64,000 bases of DNA from Vombatus ursinus (GCF_900497805.2 NW_020954610.1:76781163-76845162); one strand, 5' to 3'. Shown: positions 1-12,190, numbered from the stretch's first letter. Translations and numbers: made by a program. The notes: generated by a model not told the origin, from the letters alone.

Positions 1-39
1 AGATATAAATATAGATATGTAGATACATGTGAGCTTTGG

Positions 40-258
40 TTGTGGTTGCTGTTCAGTTGTTTCAGTTGTATCTGACTCTTCATGACCCTATTTTGGGGTT
101 TTCATGGCAGGGACACTGGAGTGGTTTGCCATTTCTTTCTCCAGTTCATTTTACAGATGAGGAAATTGAGGCAAACAGGGTTAAGTGACTTGCCCAGGGT
201 CACACAGCTAGTGAAGCCTCCCACCTAATTGGTACATTCACTACACCCTGGCCCTCTA
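40..258 (-). mobile_element. long marsupial CORE-SINE, antisense
   Basis: The stretch reads as the reverse of a tRNA-derived SINE with the CORE segment: 'ttcagttgt' head, 'cattttacagatgagg', 'cttgcccagggtcacacagc' core. Related copies lie at 8570-8832 and 14570-14835. Family name uncertain; class is clear. Confidence 0.8.
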
Positions 259-659
259 TCAGAGGACTGAATGGCTGGAAGACAAGAATTTTTAAAAAAA
301 GGCCTTCGAAAGCCTCTATTTAAGGAAGACTCCTAAGACAACCATTTCTTCACGTCCTGTCAGGTTTACTTATTTTCCTCGACTCCATCATGTCCTCAAG
401 AAACCTCATCATCAGGAAACTCATCATATTTCCATATTAGAGAAGCTTTGGAACTCCCATCTCCTCTCTAACTGGAGTACTAGTGTAAGAGCTAGGACTT
501 GAAGCTAGGTGTTGGGATTCTAAATTCAGTGGTCTTTCATTACGCAAAACAAGCTCTCTCTCTTTAAAAAAAGTTGTGGTTTAGTAAGATTATAGAGAAT
601 CTTATTTGATTTTATTTGCTGTAATATGTGAGAAATAATTTTCACCAGACAAAGAAAGA
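259..659. other. no gene seen
   Basis: AT-rich sequence with no long open frame, no splice-bounded exon and no repeat I recognise. It would be intronic or 5' flank of MSANTD3. Confidence 0.4.
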
Positions 660-870
660 CTAATGCAAGATGATGTTGTGTAGTGTAGAAGATAGATTGC
701 TGGACTTGGAATCATTAAGACCTATGTTCAAATCTCTCCTGTTGACACTTATTAGCAAGTCAATCAGCACCTAATTTATAGTGTTGTATGTGTGAAAAGA
801 AATGTATATAAAATAAGTTACGTGTAAAATTCTTTGTAAACCTTAAAACCCCATGTGTTAAATTATTATT
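660..870 (+). mobile_element. degraded MIR-type SINE
   Basis: Contains the MIR-like order 'tagaagatagattgctgg', 'gttcaaatc' (B-box remnant) and an AT-rich 3' end. It is heavily diverged. Confidence 0.4.
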
Positions 871-999
871 ATTAATTAAAAAGATATATTTTGAACATGG
901 ATAAATTTAAGGATATCATATATTTTCTTATTTAATAGAAGCTTTAGCAGAGAAGAAAACATTTAAATTTAGGGTTTTATAATATTGTAAGGATGATCA

Positions 1000-1372
1000 A
1001 CTGTGAAAGACAGGTGCTCTGATTAAGACAATGGCTCACGACAATTCTAAAGGATTGATGATGAAAAAATGTTATCTACCTCCAGAGAGAGAACTGAAAA
1101 ACTCAGAATGCAGATTGAAGCATACTTTTTTTTACTTTATTTATTTTTATTGTTTTACTTTGTGTTTTTTTTGCAATATGGATTATATGGAAATATGCTT
1201 TACATGACTCCTTTTGACTTACATGACTTACATATATAATCAATAACCAAATTGCTTGCCTTCTCAAGGAGGTGGGAAGGAGAGATTTTGCGATTCAAAT
1301 TTTTTTAAAAGATTGTTAAAAAAATATTTAATGAAATAAAATAATTTTAAAAAATAAAATAATAAATTTAGG
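1000..1372 (+). mobile_element. L1 3' UTR fragment
   Basis: Matches the marsupial L1 3' end pattern ('gatgatgaaaaa', 'cagaatgcagattgaagc', T-rich block, 'ttgccttctcaaggagg') and finishes in an A-rich tail about 80 nt before the MSANTD3 splice acceptor. The same 3' UTR block recurs at 27.6 kb and 57.2 kb. Confidence 0.65.
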
Positions 1373-1485
1373 TCTTTACTTATGATTAGGATAAAATAAT
1401 TTGTTGAAGATTTAGTTGAACATATAATTATTGTTTAAAACTTCCTTTTACAGGATTCTTACTGCCTGGAGAAAAAGAGTAGAAA

Positions 1486-1903
1486 ATGCAAAACAACGAA
1501 ATTATAAAACCTGCCAAATACTTTTCTGAATTGGAAAAGAGTATCTTGCTTGCATTAGTGGAAAAGTATAAATATGTGCTTGAATGTAAGAAAAGTGATG
1601 CTAGGACAATTGCACTTAAACAGAGGACCTGGCAAGCCCTCGCCCATGAGTACAATTCTCAACCAAGCGTCTCACTACGAGATTTCAAACAATTGAAGAA
1701 GTGTTGGGAAAACATCAAAGCACGGACCAAAAAGATAATGGCACATGAAAGGAGAGAGAAGGTAAAACGGAGCATTAGTCCGCTTCTAAGCACACAGGGA
1801 ATAGGAAAAGAGAAGATTGCCAGCATGCTCCCTGAGCAAATTTACTTTTTACAGAGTCCTCCGGAAGAAGAGTCAGAATACCACCCTGACACAGCAAACC
1901 AAG
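1486..1903 (+). CDS. MSANTD3: MSANTD3 first coding exon
   Basis: Starts at the ATG of [13 protein letters not shown], identical to the human N terminus. The exon body begins at about 1454 after 'ttttacag'. It ends CAAG|GTATAA, 139 codons plus one base. The frame stays open past the donor into the intron, but that tail is intronic and runs into a SINE. Confidence 0.95.
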
Positions 1904-4900
1904 GTATAAATGCTCCTGTTACCTCTTGCTCTGTTCATTGGGATGCCATCTGCATTTTTTGTGTAATGTCCCCAGTTTTTTTTTGTTTTGTTTTGGGGTT
2001 TTTTTTGGTTTTTGGCTAGGCAATGGGGTTAAGTGACTTGCCCAGGATCACACAGCTAGTAAGTGTCAAGTGTCTGAGACCGGATTTAAACTCATATCCT
2101 CCTGACTCCAGGGCTGATGATGTATCCACTGTGCCACCTACCTGCCCAATGTCCCCAGTTTTTACACAAACTTTGATGTTGGTTCTTGATTTTCCCCATT
2201 GAAAGCTGGGGACCATGGTGTTGTTGCAAAGGGAAAGAATCAGATGCTAGAATAAGTTATTGATTTATATGTTTGCAGCCCTTTATCCTTGTGATATCTT
2301 ATTACAGGTCCTACAGACACTTACAAAAATAGGAGAATTTTTTATTTAATTACCCAAGGACTGCTGGTGATTATATCATTTAGCATGATGCATCAGAAGG
2401 CATTCTAAGGATGGAAACAGGCATTCTTCAAAGGGGATCTGCCCTGTTATTAAATAGCAGAAAATGAGCATTTCCACAGTTTATTGCAATGTTTCTTCAG
2501 TGATTCCCAACTGTTAACAATACCCTAGAGGGCTGCTAGGTGGCGCAGTGGATAAAACACTGGCCCTGTAGTCAGGAGGACCTGAGTTCAAATTTGCCTC
2601 AGACACATAACACTCACTAGCTGTGTGACCCTGGGCAAGTAATTTAACTCCAATTGCCTCACCCCCCCAAAAATACCCTAGGGATCTCAAAAATTCTCAA
2701 AGAAAATTAATTTTAATTTTTTAAAGAGCGATTATAATTCTAGTATTTACATAGCACTTTAAGGGTTTTTAAATGCTTTACAAATAGAATCACAATTTAT
2801 CCTCACAACAGTCTTATGAAGTAGATGCAATTATACCCATTTTACAGATGAGGAAACTGTGGCAGACAGAGTTTAGGTGACTTCCCAAGGGTCACACAGC
2901 TAGTAAATGTCTGAGTCTAGATTTGAACTCAGGTTTTCCTGATTCCTAGAATTATAACTGTTTGACAAGCATGTCATAAAGTACTTATCTAAGGAAAAGG
3001 AAGAATTGTTGCACACACACACAAAAATAATGGCTAGGTATCACAATTTAAAAGGCTAGTAGTAATCACTGAACTATTAAAATATCTGTAGATAAGTAAC
3101 AGGCAAAAAGAAATGGCTATACAGAGATGCCTTCCTCTTTAGGATAATACCAGAAAATATTTATTTGTGGCTTTGGAAACCCTCAACTTAGGTACTGGGT
3201 TTTTTAAAACTAAAGCTATTTGTAAGTCAGTTATTTAGAACCTGGAACACATTTTCCCGTGGAATCAGTCCAACAAATATTTATTATACATCTGTTGTTT
3301 GTAAAACACTATATGCTAGGAGCTGAGACTAAACTAATGTTAATGGCTTTCAACAATATCTCACTAATATTAGGCTTCATAGTTTTCTTTTATTTTTTGG
3401 TCTTTTTTAATAGCTACATAGTGTGATTTTCTATATTTAAAAATTTTATATGGTAGATCCAATATGTCCCTCCTTATCTGGTGCCTTCTGAACTTCTTTC
3501 TTCTTCTCTTTATTTTTCAATCATTCATTGATGTCATTTTCTTTTCTTCCTTTTCATAGTATCTCTAACACTAATTTGCCGTTTCCCCCAATTCCTAACC
3601 CCTCATCAAAATAAAAGTTCTCTCTTTGGAGCAAATAAGCATAGTCACACAAATCAAATCCTCCTATTTGCCATATCTTAATTTATATGTCTCATTAAAT
3701 ACCTCTAGTCCATCACCTCTCTGCTAAGAAGGGGATCTCCTTTGACCACTTAGCAAATGGAACTGGCGACATCAGGCATATCTTTTTACATGTCTGGACT
3801 TTTCATTGGCCCTTTTAAAACAATTTTTTAAATTGATGCCTACTAGGGTTTTGTTATATTAAACTCATTTGCCAATATATTCCTCCCACTCCACCCCCAA
3901 CCCTAGCCTTGAAACATCCCTTTTAACAAACTGCTAAGCAAAACCAACAGATTGTTAGTATTTTTGGATATATATATATGTTTCTCATTTTTTTCATGTT
4001 TTTCTTTGTGTATAATAAAATACTGAAGTGCAGCTCTACTACGTCATTCTGGCATGGAGCTGACCTTATCTTCCTGTCAATAGGGAGAAACTTCTAGCAA
4101 GCTAGAAATGCTAATAGAATTGACTTGACAAATGGACCAAGAATCCATCATCTCATCACCAACCTAGCCAAGTTTAAAGAAAAAGAGAGACGTTCCTAAG
4201 TGATGACTTTTTTGACCAGGGTAAATCCTGAAACTGGTCTAAACTATAATGAAGTTGTGATGTGCATTGATTTAAAGAATAAGCATGATCACAAATCTTT
4301 CAAAGTATTGAAGAAGTATCCATTAAAATATGTCTTATCTGACATCCTCCATATTTTCAGTAGTCATGAATTTATCTTTCCTTCTTAAAATGGGATAAAA
4401 TAGGCGGCTAAGTAGTACAGTGGATAGAGTACTGGTCCTAGAAGCAGGAAGATCTGAGTTCATCATAAGTGATCTGAGACACTTGTTAGCTGTGTGACCC
4501 TGGGCAAATTACTTAACCTTTGCCTGCCTCAGTTTCCCCATCTGCAAAATGGGAATAATAACAGCACTTACCTCCCAGGGTTGTTGTAAGGATCTGATGA
4601 GATAATATTCATAAAGTACTTTGCAAAACTTAAGGTGCAATGTAAATGCTAAATATTTCTGTTTTCCTCTACCTTTTAGTGAGAGTTTTGAAAAAAATGT
4701 TTTTTCTTTGGCCCATCTGCAATTTATTGCATGTGTTATAAAGTATAGAAACAAGCCTTCTCTATGGTTGATCTCAAACTATAGAGAGGTCCCTGGTTGA
4801 ATACCACCCTATATTCTTCAGTGTTTTTCTCAATGATTTGAAAACATGGAGGCAGGGAGGATGGAGAAACATGCATTTATTAAGCACCTGCTATGTACCA

Positions 4901-7900
4901 GGCACTGTGCTAAGTGCTTCATATATTATCTCTTTTGTTCCTCACAGCGATCCTATGAGGCAGGTGCTATTATTCCTGTTTTGCAGTTGAGGAAACTGAG
5001 GCAGACAGGTTAAATGACTTGTTGAGGGTCACACGGGGAGGAAGCAAACATCTGAGGTAATATTTTAACTCAGGACTTCCAGACTCCAAGCCCAGTCCTC
5101 TATCACTATGCCACCTCGATGCCAACTTAAATGGCAACAGAGATGGCATACTTGTCAGGTTCTAGGAACAAAGTTGAAAGGCATCATCAATGAATTGGCT
5201 GATTGAATTGAGATCTCATCACACAATAGTAAAGGGAAAAACAGTGAAATAAGGTTGGAAATGTAAGTTGGGGACAGATTGCAGAGGGTCTTAAATTCTA
5301 GGCTGATGAGTTTGGTTTTTTTTATCTTAGAGATAATAGGAACCACTGAAGAATTTTAAGCAACTCTTAAGATTAAGAAGTCTGGTAGGGCAAGGATATA
5401 ATTTTTTCCTTTTAAAATTCCTTAGTATTCTTACTCCTTCTAGATAATTTTCACTATCAATTTTTCATATTCTTTAAAATTTCCCATAGGGCCTTAAGTA
5501 TGCAATATCAATTGCATTAAATCGCCCTGAATATTTAGTCTTCCCAGGCATAATAAAATAAGTCCTCCATTTAATAATCCTTTCATTTAGTGCTCCCACT
5601 GGAATTTAATATTTCTATTTACATAAATAGCTTATTACTGGGTTTTATAACTAAATATTAAATATTTTCTATCACATTATTTTTTCTATTGTATTTTCTA
5701 TCTAGGTGCTGTTAGTGTATTGGAATACAGTTGATTTTTAATTATTTATCACAACCTTGCTGCTCATTAAAATTTTCTTAAGTGATATATTTTGTTTTTA
5801 CATCACCTTCATTTCCAAATATGTTCCATCGTTCATTATCTGTTCTAACAAAGAATAAAACATAAGGCAATTCAACAATGCCGGCCCAACACATCAAATA
5901 AGTCTGACATGTGGAAGGTTCTACACTCACAGTCTTTCCTCCCCCCCGCCCCATTCAGCAAAGAAGGGAAGGTGGTGCAATTTCTTATTTCCTCCTGGAG
6001 CCAAACTTAATCATTATAATGACAGAGAATGCTGAGTATATTTTGAATTTGTCATTTTAAGTTATTCTCTTGGATTTTCTAAGTTTATATTAATGTTGTC
6101 TGTATAATGTGAAATTATTTCTTACTTTCTACATTTATAACATTTCTTTTTTATTTCTGATCATGGTGATCAACATTTCTTTATTATATTCAGCAGGTAT
6201 TAGTTGCAGGAGACCTTGTGCTTATTTTTAAGGGGGAACTTTTCTAGGCAGTATGATGTTAATTCTTGGTTTTAAATATGATCTCTTTGCTATATTAATA
6301 AAAATTATTCCTACCTATTTTAAGAATGGTAGCAGGGAAAAAAAAGGATGGTAGTGGATACAATCTTGCCACTTATCTGCTTAAGTAATTATGGAAGTTT
6401 TTCTTTGTTTTATACTTAATATGATACATTGATAACTTTTCTTTGTGTCATACTTTTCCTTGGTCCCAGGAAATAACTCTTAATGTCTGCTAAGTTGTTT
6501 TTTTTGTTTTTTTTGGTGAGGCAATTGGGGTCAAGTGACTTGCCCAGAGTCACACAGCTAGTAAGTGTTATGTGTCTGAGGCCACATTTTAACTCAGGTC
6601 CTCCTGACTCCAGGGTCGGTGCCCTATCCACTACGCTATCTTGCTGCCCCACTAAGATTTCTTATAGGATTATTTCAGTAAGTGGGCATGTTGCCCTTTT
6701 CTGGTGTGGGAATAAAAACCACAGTGAATAAGATTAGAATCTGTATAGCGCTTTAAGATTTGCAAAGTGCTTACTGTATCTGAGGAGTATGGAGTAACTG
6801 GGCTTTCTTGTGACCTGTCACCCTTTCCCAAGACTGTATTTGTACCCCTCGCTATCGCCAGTCATCTTGACTTTTGTCTTGCCACAGATCTTTATGACTC
6901 TGGAGGAGAGAATGAGGCTGATGACTTTGCCTGCCTGGCTTAAATCCAGTTCATGGGCAATTCATGACATCACCCTCATGATGTCATTGATCAACAACAA
7001 TTTGCAAAGAGTGGAGCAGAGACTCCAGAGTAGTGTTGTTGGATAGAGATGGTCTACAGGGCCTTCTGTTCCTCTCCTATAAGATAATCCCTAGTTTATT
7101 TACAAGAGCATAGTACTCTTTGCCACATAGGTGAACCTCCCCTTTTTCTGTGATGGACTTGAAATATTTTCCTTTAATATTTTTCTTTACTTACTCTTTA
7201 AAGTGCTTGGTCAGAATTTATTTTTATTCTGTACTTGACAAATGCTGCCACCCTCCAGAAAAAAGAGCATTTCCATATACAAAATAAAACAGAAAAGGAG
7301 TATTACATATGAAATTATGGTTTTATTATGTATAGCCCATTTTTTTTAAAACATCTGTAATTAATTTAGCATGTTTCTTTCAAAGCTGTGCTGTTTCTGT
7401 TTTCTTCTGAACTTCTTTCTGGTTTTTTTTTCTGGGCAGTTTAAAAAATGCTTCATAGAACCTGCTTTTCTTTTTTGTCAAAACTATTGGCAGATTCCTT
7501 CTTCCTCCAAATCTCTCCCCACCCCACCCAGGAAAAAAAAAACACAACCTTTGTAACAAATAATAAAGAAAAACAAATCCACGCATTTGATTTACCCAAA
7601 GATATATGTCTCATGTCATGAATCCAGCACTCCAGCAGGAGGTGGGTAGTCTGTTCTATCATCAACCCTCTGGAGCCCTGGTTGGTCATCATAGTGATCA
7701 AGTTGTCAGGTCTTTCAAAGATGTTTGTTATTACAATGTTGTTATTGTATAAATAGGTTCTCTTGGTTGTGTTTACTTCACTCTACATCAGGTTTCTCTG
7801 AAAGTTTCCCTTTTGCGATTTCTCATGGCTCAGTAATATTCCACTACAGCCATATACCATAATTTCGTTAGCTGTTCTTCAATTAATGGGCATCCCCTTT

Positions 7901-10900
7901 GGTTCCAGTTTTGTATGTGTGTGTGTTTTGCTATAGCAAAAAGAGCTGGTACAAATATTTTTGTATATGTGAATCTTTTCCCTCTTTTTTGATCTCTTTG
8001 AGTTATAGGCTTAGTATATCACTGTCAGAGTTCAGTAGCTCTTTGAGCATACTTGCAAATAGTTACCAGAATGGCTGGGCCACTAATAGTTCACTAATGT
8101 GTCAGTCTTCTCAAATTCCTTCCAACAATTGTCATTTCCCTTTTCTGTCATCTTAGCCAATCTGATAAATATAAGGTATAACATCAGACTATTTTTAATA
8201 TGGATCTCTTTGATTATTAGTGATTTGGAGCATTTTTTTTCTCCTTATGATTGTTGATTATGTAGATATCTTCCTTTGAAAACTGATTGCCTGTTCATAT
8301 TCTTTGACCATTTCCTGGGGGAATATATTTTTATATTTTATTTACATAGTTATATATTTTTATTTATAAGGGGTTTATTTTATTTATATTTTATTCATAT
8401 TTTTTTTGTTTTTTGTTTTTTTTAGTGAGGCAATCAGGGTTAAGTGACTTGCCCAAGGTCACACAGCTAGTACATGTCAAGTGTTTGGTCTGAGGTCGGA
8501 TTTGAACTCAAGTCCTCCTGACTTCAGGGCCGGTGCTTATATGTATATATTTTAATCATTTCTATCTTATATGTTATTGTTGTTGAGCCATTTTCAGTCC
8601 TGTCCAACTCTTTGTGACCCCATTTGGGGTTTTCTTGGCAGAGATGCGGGTCCAGTTTGCCATTTCCTTCTCCAGGTCATTTTACAGATGAGGAAACTGA
8701 GGCAAACAGGGTTGAGTGACTTGCTCAGAGTCAGACAGCTAGTAAATATCTGAGGCCTGATTTGAACTTGGGAAGAAGAATCTTACTAACTCCAGGTCTG
8801 GCATTCTATCCACTGCACCACCTAACTGCCCTCTATCTTAGATATCAGATTGCTTTTGGAGAAACTTTCTGTAAAAAATTTTTCCCCAGTTAACTTTCCC
8901 TTCTCATTTTAACTTCATTGATTTTGTTTGTGCAAAAATGTTTTCAATTTTATGCTATCAAATTTGTCCGTTTTTGTCTTCTGTAATCCTCTCCATGTCT
9001 TGTCTAGTCATGAATTCTTCCCCTTATCCATTGTTGTATAAGTATCATCCTGTATGCTCTGCTAATTTATGATAGACCTTTTATATCTAGGTCATGTATC
9101 TTTTTTGGAACTTATTATGGTATATGGTGTGATATCTTGGTTTAATTGGTTGTAATTTTTTTTTAACTTTGACTCTATTCCTATTTCCTTAATCTCATCT
9201 GTATCACAAAGGTTGTATTCTTGCCCTTCCTTTTTTTTTTTTTTTTTTTGGTTTTTGCTTTTGTTAGGCAATGGGGTTAAGTGACCTGCCCAGGGTCACA
9301 CAGCTAGTAAGTGTTATGTGTCTGAGGGCAGATTTGAATTCGGGTCCTCTTGAATCCAGGGCCGGTGCTTTATCCACCTTCCTCCTTTTTTTCAAATGAA
9401 GAAGGTGCCCTGATCTTAGTGCTACTATGTAGTGAGAGAATAACTGGGCTGTATTTTTTACATCATCTCTTGATATTTCAGGCTTAGACTGGATATAGCT
9501 CAATATACTGGGAATTAGGAGCTTGAGAGACCCTTCTCTGCTATTGACTTCCTATGTCACCTTAAATATGATGTGATTTCTATGTATTTTGCTTGAAAAA
9601 ATGGGAAAAATGATGCCTACATATCCTTCCTCTCTCATCAGGACTTTATGCTTACAAAAAGCAATGTAATGTAATCCATGGTTGGGAAGCAACTTATCAC
9701 TAGAAATGCCATTAGGCATGTTTAGAATGTGTGCTAACTTTTCTAGGTCATCCAGGTTTCATTGCTTCATTAAGAAAATGGCTGTCTAGTTAATAGCCTG
9801 AAAAAAATGTATGTATTTTCAGTTGGCCACTAGGTGCCATAGTGGATGCAGCAGTGGACTTGGATTCCATAGGAACCCCATGTCCTTATTTTAGATACTT
9901 CCTAGCTCTGAGGGGCACTTTACCTCTCTCACCTTTAATTCCCTCATCTGCAAAACAGGGATAATAATAACACTTAACCTTACAGAGATGCTGTAAGCAT
10001 ATAAAGAGACCACACATAAAGAAAGAGCTTTGTAGTCTTTAAAGTTCTGTAAAAATCTTAGTTATATTGTTGTGGTTGTTGTTAAAATTTAAGATGAATT
10101 TCAGATTAGTGGATACAAGACTGGCCTTGGCCACAGGAAGACCTGGGTGCAAATCTTGCATCTGACATATCCTGTCACTGTGGGTAAACCACCTAACTTT
10201 TCAGTGTCTTAGGGGAAACAATAAATTACAGACAAGTTGCCGAGTTGCATCAATGAAGGATGTTCCTACTCAAGAACTTCAGTTCTAGACTTTACTTACA
10301 CTTACAAAAACAAACCCTGAACTTTATCCTATGGAGAAAACACTTTCTTCCTCCTGGCAAAAGTGCACTGAAGCAAAGACTCTATGTAAATCCATTTTAT
10401 CTGATGGTTATGGTTTCAAATTTTCATACTTTCTGTTGCTTCCCATTCACTTTGTCTTGCATCTCTCCCAGGGCGTTTTGGTATTGCCCTTCCCAATCTG
10501 GCCTCTGCATTACAGCCTGTTGATATGGGATAGCAACCTTTGAATGTCTGTTTTCTGCTTCTGTCTTTCAGAACCTTTTCCTGTTTCAAGTCGAGAACTA
10601 TGCGAGGAGGAGAAGGAACTCATTCACTTCCCAGTTTGTGAAGGGACCTCTCAACCTGAACCTTCATGTTCAGCGGTCAGAATGACGACCCATAAAAACT
10701 TCCGGAGCAGAGCCTCTCAGGAAAGTGCGTTAAAGAAGATGCATGAAGAGGAGCACCATCAGCAAATGTCCGTTTTGCAGCTGCAGCTGATCCAGATGAA
10801 CGAAGTGCACGTGGCCAAAATCCAGCAGATCGAAAGAGAGTGCGAAATGGCAGAAGAGGAACACAGGATAAAAATGGAAGTTCTCAACAAAAAGAAGATG

Positions 10901-10981
10901 TATTGGGAGAGAAAACTGCAAACTTTTACCAAGGAGTGGCCTGTGTCATCATTTAACAGGCCCTTCCCCAATTCACCATAG
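1486..10981 (+). CDS. MSANTD3: MSANTD3, Myb/SANT-like DNA-binding domain protein (two coding exons)
   Basis: The coding sequence is joined from 1486-1903 and 10572-10981 and gives 275 residues, the same length as human MSANTD3. Residues ~13-80 form the Myb/SANT-like (MADF-type) DNA-binding domain, with tryptophan and aromatic landmarks ([26 protein letters not shown]). This is followed by a basic stretch ([15 protein letters not shown]), a proline/glutamate-rich linker, and a C-terminal coiled coil from about residue 190 ([12 protein letters not shown] to [15 protein letters not shown]). The near identity to the human protein in both exons makes the call secure. The family is presumed nuclear and DNA binding, but its molecular function is poorly known. 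The intron is 8.67 kb and full of SINE and L1 copies. An acceptor at 1452-1453 precedes 32 nt of 5' UTR, so at least one more 5' exon lies left of the window. Confidence 0.96.
2013..2148 (-). mobile_element. tRNA-derived marsupial SINE (WSINE1-like)
   Basis: Reverse copy of the GCAGCTAGGTGGCGCAGTGG-type SINE: 'gttaagtgacttgcccagg' and 'cacacagctagtaagtgt', ending 'ccacctacctgccc'. It lies 110 nt downstream of the MSANTD3 donor. Confidence 0.8.
2529..2671 (+). mobile_element. tRNA-derived marsupial SINE with target duplication
   Basis: Full-length SINE with A box (TGGCGCAGTGG) and B box (GAGTTCAAATT). It is flanked by the 10-bp direct repeat AATACCCTAG at 2519-2528 and 2672-2681. Confidence 0.85.
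2735..2950 (-). mobile_element. MIR-type SINE
   Basis: Antisense MIR order: 'tttacatagcactttaagg', 'cattttacagatgagg', 'gggtcacacagctagtaaat', 'tttgaactcaggt'. It is old and diverged. Confidence 0.7.
3262..3335 (-). mobile_element. L2 3' end
   Basis: 'ccaacaaatatttattatac' followed by a diverged 'tatgctaggagctgagac' is the antisense L2/MIR 3' terminus. Confidence 0.5.
3360..4020 (-). mobile_element. probable L1 3' region, antisense
   Basis: T/C-rich sequence resembling antisense marsupial L1 3' UTR and late ORF2. No intact frame and no clear ends, so this is a tentative call. The following 4020-4397 stretch is unassigned. Confidence 0.35.
4398..4655 (+). mobile_element. CORE-SINE of MIR type, near full length
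   Basis: Head 'ggcggctaagtagtacagtg', B box region 'gagttca', core 'gctgtgtgaccctgggcaa', 'cctcagtttccccatctgc' and the L2-like tail 'taaagtactttgcaaaac' occur in the right order. Confidence 0.8.
4785..5200 (+). mobile_element. L3/CR1 fragment split by a SINE
   Basis: Pieces 4785-4855 ('tttttctcaatgatttga') and ~5125-5190 ('gatggcatacttgtcagg') match the CR1/L3 reverse transcriptase 3' side. The antisense MIR-type element 4868-5122 lies between them. Both pieces are short. Confidence 0.35.
4868..5122 (-). mobile_element. MIR-type SINE inserted in an L3 fragment
   Basis: Contains 'catttattaagcacctgc', 'aggcactgtgctaagtgct', 'gaggaaactgaggcagac' and 'ctctatcactatgccacct', the antisense CORE-SINE/L2-tail layout. 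Confidence 0.75.
5225..5395 (-). mobile_element. L2 ORF2 fragment
   Basis: Matches the antisense L2 block found at 15.2, 20.2 and 31.8 kb ('cagagggtcttaaattctag', 'agataataggaaccact'). Confidence 0.5.
5770..6260 (-). mobile_element. probable L1 3' region, antisense
   Basis: Shows the antisense L1 signature 'catcaccttcatttcc', a C-rich run at 5940, 'agcaaagaagggaaggtgg' and a T-rich remainder. Edges uncertain. Confidence 0.4.
6505..6648 (-). mobile_element. tRNA-derived marsupial SINE
   Basis: Antisense copy with poly(T) tail, 'acttgcccagagtcacacag', 'ctcctgactccagggtcgg' and the terminal 'ttgctgcccc'. The small open frames crossing it are SINE translations. Confidence 0.85.
6880..7000 (+). 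repeat. unclassified marsupial interspersed repeat fragment
   Basis: 'ctggaggagagaatgaggct', 'ttcatgacatcaccctcatg' and a short CAA run look like a common marsupial repeat end that I cannot assign to a class with certainty. Confidence 0.3.
8415..8538 (-). mobile_element. tRNA-derived marsupial SINE (5' truncated)
   Basis: 'gttaagtgacttgcccaagg', 'cacacagctagtacatgtca' and 'ctgacttcagggccggtgct'; the head of the SINE is missing at the right end. Confidence 0.75.
8570..8832 (-). mobile_element. long marsupial CORE-SINE, antisense
   Basis: Full-length relative of 40-258: 'gtccaactctttgtgacccc', 'ccatttccttctccaggtca', 'cattctatccactgcacca'. It sits in the L1 fragment. Confidence 0.85.
9229..9378 (-). 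mobile_element. tRNA-derived marsupial SINE
   Basis: Poly(T) at 9229-9248 is the reversed A tail. It is followed by 'gttaagtgacctgcccaggg' and ends near 'gccggtgctttatccacc'. Confidence 0.85.
9815..10060 (+). mobile_element. MIR-type SINE
   Basis: 'ggccactaggtgccatagtg' head, 'ccctcatctgcaaaacaggg' and 'gataataataacactta' are the MIR/CORE order. A second weak copy may follow at 10100-10225. Confidence 0.65.
10572..10981 (+). CDS. MSANTD3: MSANTD3 last coding exon
   Basis: Acceptor 'tgtctttcag' then AACCTTTTCC. The exon completes the codon begun by the upstream G and runs 136 codons including TAG at 10979-10981. It encodes [15 protein letters not shown], the coiled coil, and the conserved end RPFPNSP. 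Several shorter antisense frames over this exon are shadows. Confidence 0.95.
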
Positions 10982-11740
10982 AAGATGGGAAATGAGCACA
11001 CATGGGAATTCACATTTAACTAAGGTGTTTGGGGAAAAGGGTGTGTGGAATAAATCTGTGAATCCACAACTTGTCTAAGTTGGAAGGAGACCAGTTAAGT
11101 GTCTGAGTCAAATGGAGAGTAGTAACTTTTCAGAGGTTACATTCAGGTAACACACACGTCTCGCCCCCTTTCTGACTCCTTTGTCTATAATCACCTCTAC
11201 TAAAGATGAGGAAAGAAGCGATTTTAGTTTTTGAACATCGTAGCTGTAGGTGTGATCATTCTGAACGTGATGTTGTCTTTAATTAGGATTCATACAAGAA
11301 CTCTGTGGGTTTGTTTTTTGTTTGTTGTTTTTTCATCAAATACAAGGTATTTATAATGTGACCGTTTATTATTATCATTTGGATTATTTTGTACGTGCAA
11401 ATGAGGGAGCCTCTTGGGAGGCCAAATACTTGATCCTACCATTGCTCTGAGCACATCTGAACCGCTTCATGTAGAATTAGCTACAGAGTTGTGGCATGAT
11501 CTTTTTAAAAAATCTCTTCCATTTTTATTCTTTTAAGGTGATTTTGATTTTTTTTATAATAATCATCTGGAGCCCGGCCTAGTGCTGGGGAAAGAATGGT
11601 ACAAAAACAAGAGCGTGAAACAAGGATCTTGGTCAAGAGAGGTAAATGACAGAACCTGAGAGTCTGCAGAGCAATGGAGGCAGATAGGAGTCTGAAATGG
11701 CAGAGGGTAAGGGGGCCAACTGAATGCCAAGTAGACAGTG
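10982..11740 (+). other. MSANTD3: MSANTD3 3' UTR and flank
   Basis: The first AATAAA after the stop is at 11049-11054 and could serve a short 3' end; a longer UTR is possible. No other gene seen up to 11740. Confidence 0.4.
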
Positions 11741-11744
11741 GAAT

Positions 11745-11930
11745 GACAGTGGAAAAAATATTAGCTCTGGAATCAGAGCACTTGGGTTCAAATCTTGCCT
11801 CTGACATTTACTGTTGGTGTGATCGTGGGTTCAGTTGTGATCACTTATCCTTCCTGGCCTCAGTTTCCTCAATTATAAAATAAAGTTGTATTAGATAGCC
11901 TCAGATCCTTTCTAGCTATGGGGTTAGGAC
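11745..11930 (+). mobile_element. MIR-type SINE
   Basis: 'cttgggttcaaatcttgcct', a diverged core, 'cctcagtttcctcaattata' and the 'ttctagct' 3' end. Confidence 0.75.
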
Positions 11931-12181
11931 CTGAAATCCAAGTTCTTTTGGCCGTGTGTGTCAGAGGGTATGAAAGAGCAACCAGCACTGTATAAAGAGG
12001 CCAGGTTTCTTCCAGAGAGAGCCAGGATTTTGTAAGCATAATAAGATGGACAATGTGTGAGACAGATTTTGGATAATAGGTAGTTTATTAAGAGAGACAA
12101 ATATAGAGACAGATTGAGAGACAGTCAAGGGAGGGATGGAAAGAGAGATGACTACAAAGTCATGAGAGAGATATGACTATA

Positions 12182-12190
12182 GTGTATGTA

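Larger units (their letters stand above)
7560..9225 (-). mobile_element. L1 ORF2/3' fragment interrupted by two SINEs
   Basis: Antisense L1 ORF2: 'cagtaatattccactacagc', 'ttcttcaattaatgggcatc', 'tgattatgtagatatctt' and, right of the SINEs, 'cccagttaactttccc' and 'tttgtttgtgcaaaaatg'. SINEs at 8415-8538 and 8570-8832 divide it. No intact ORF remains. Confidence 0.7.

Noticed and set aside
1486-2019. Single-exon 177-residue reading of MSANTD3
   Set aside because: The last 38 residues are intron and SINE sequence; the GTATAA donor at 1904 and the matching exon at 10572 restore the known protein.
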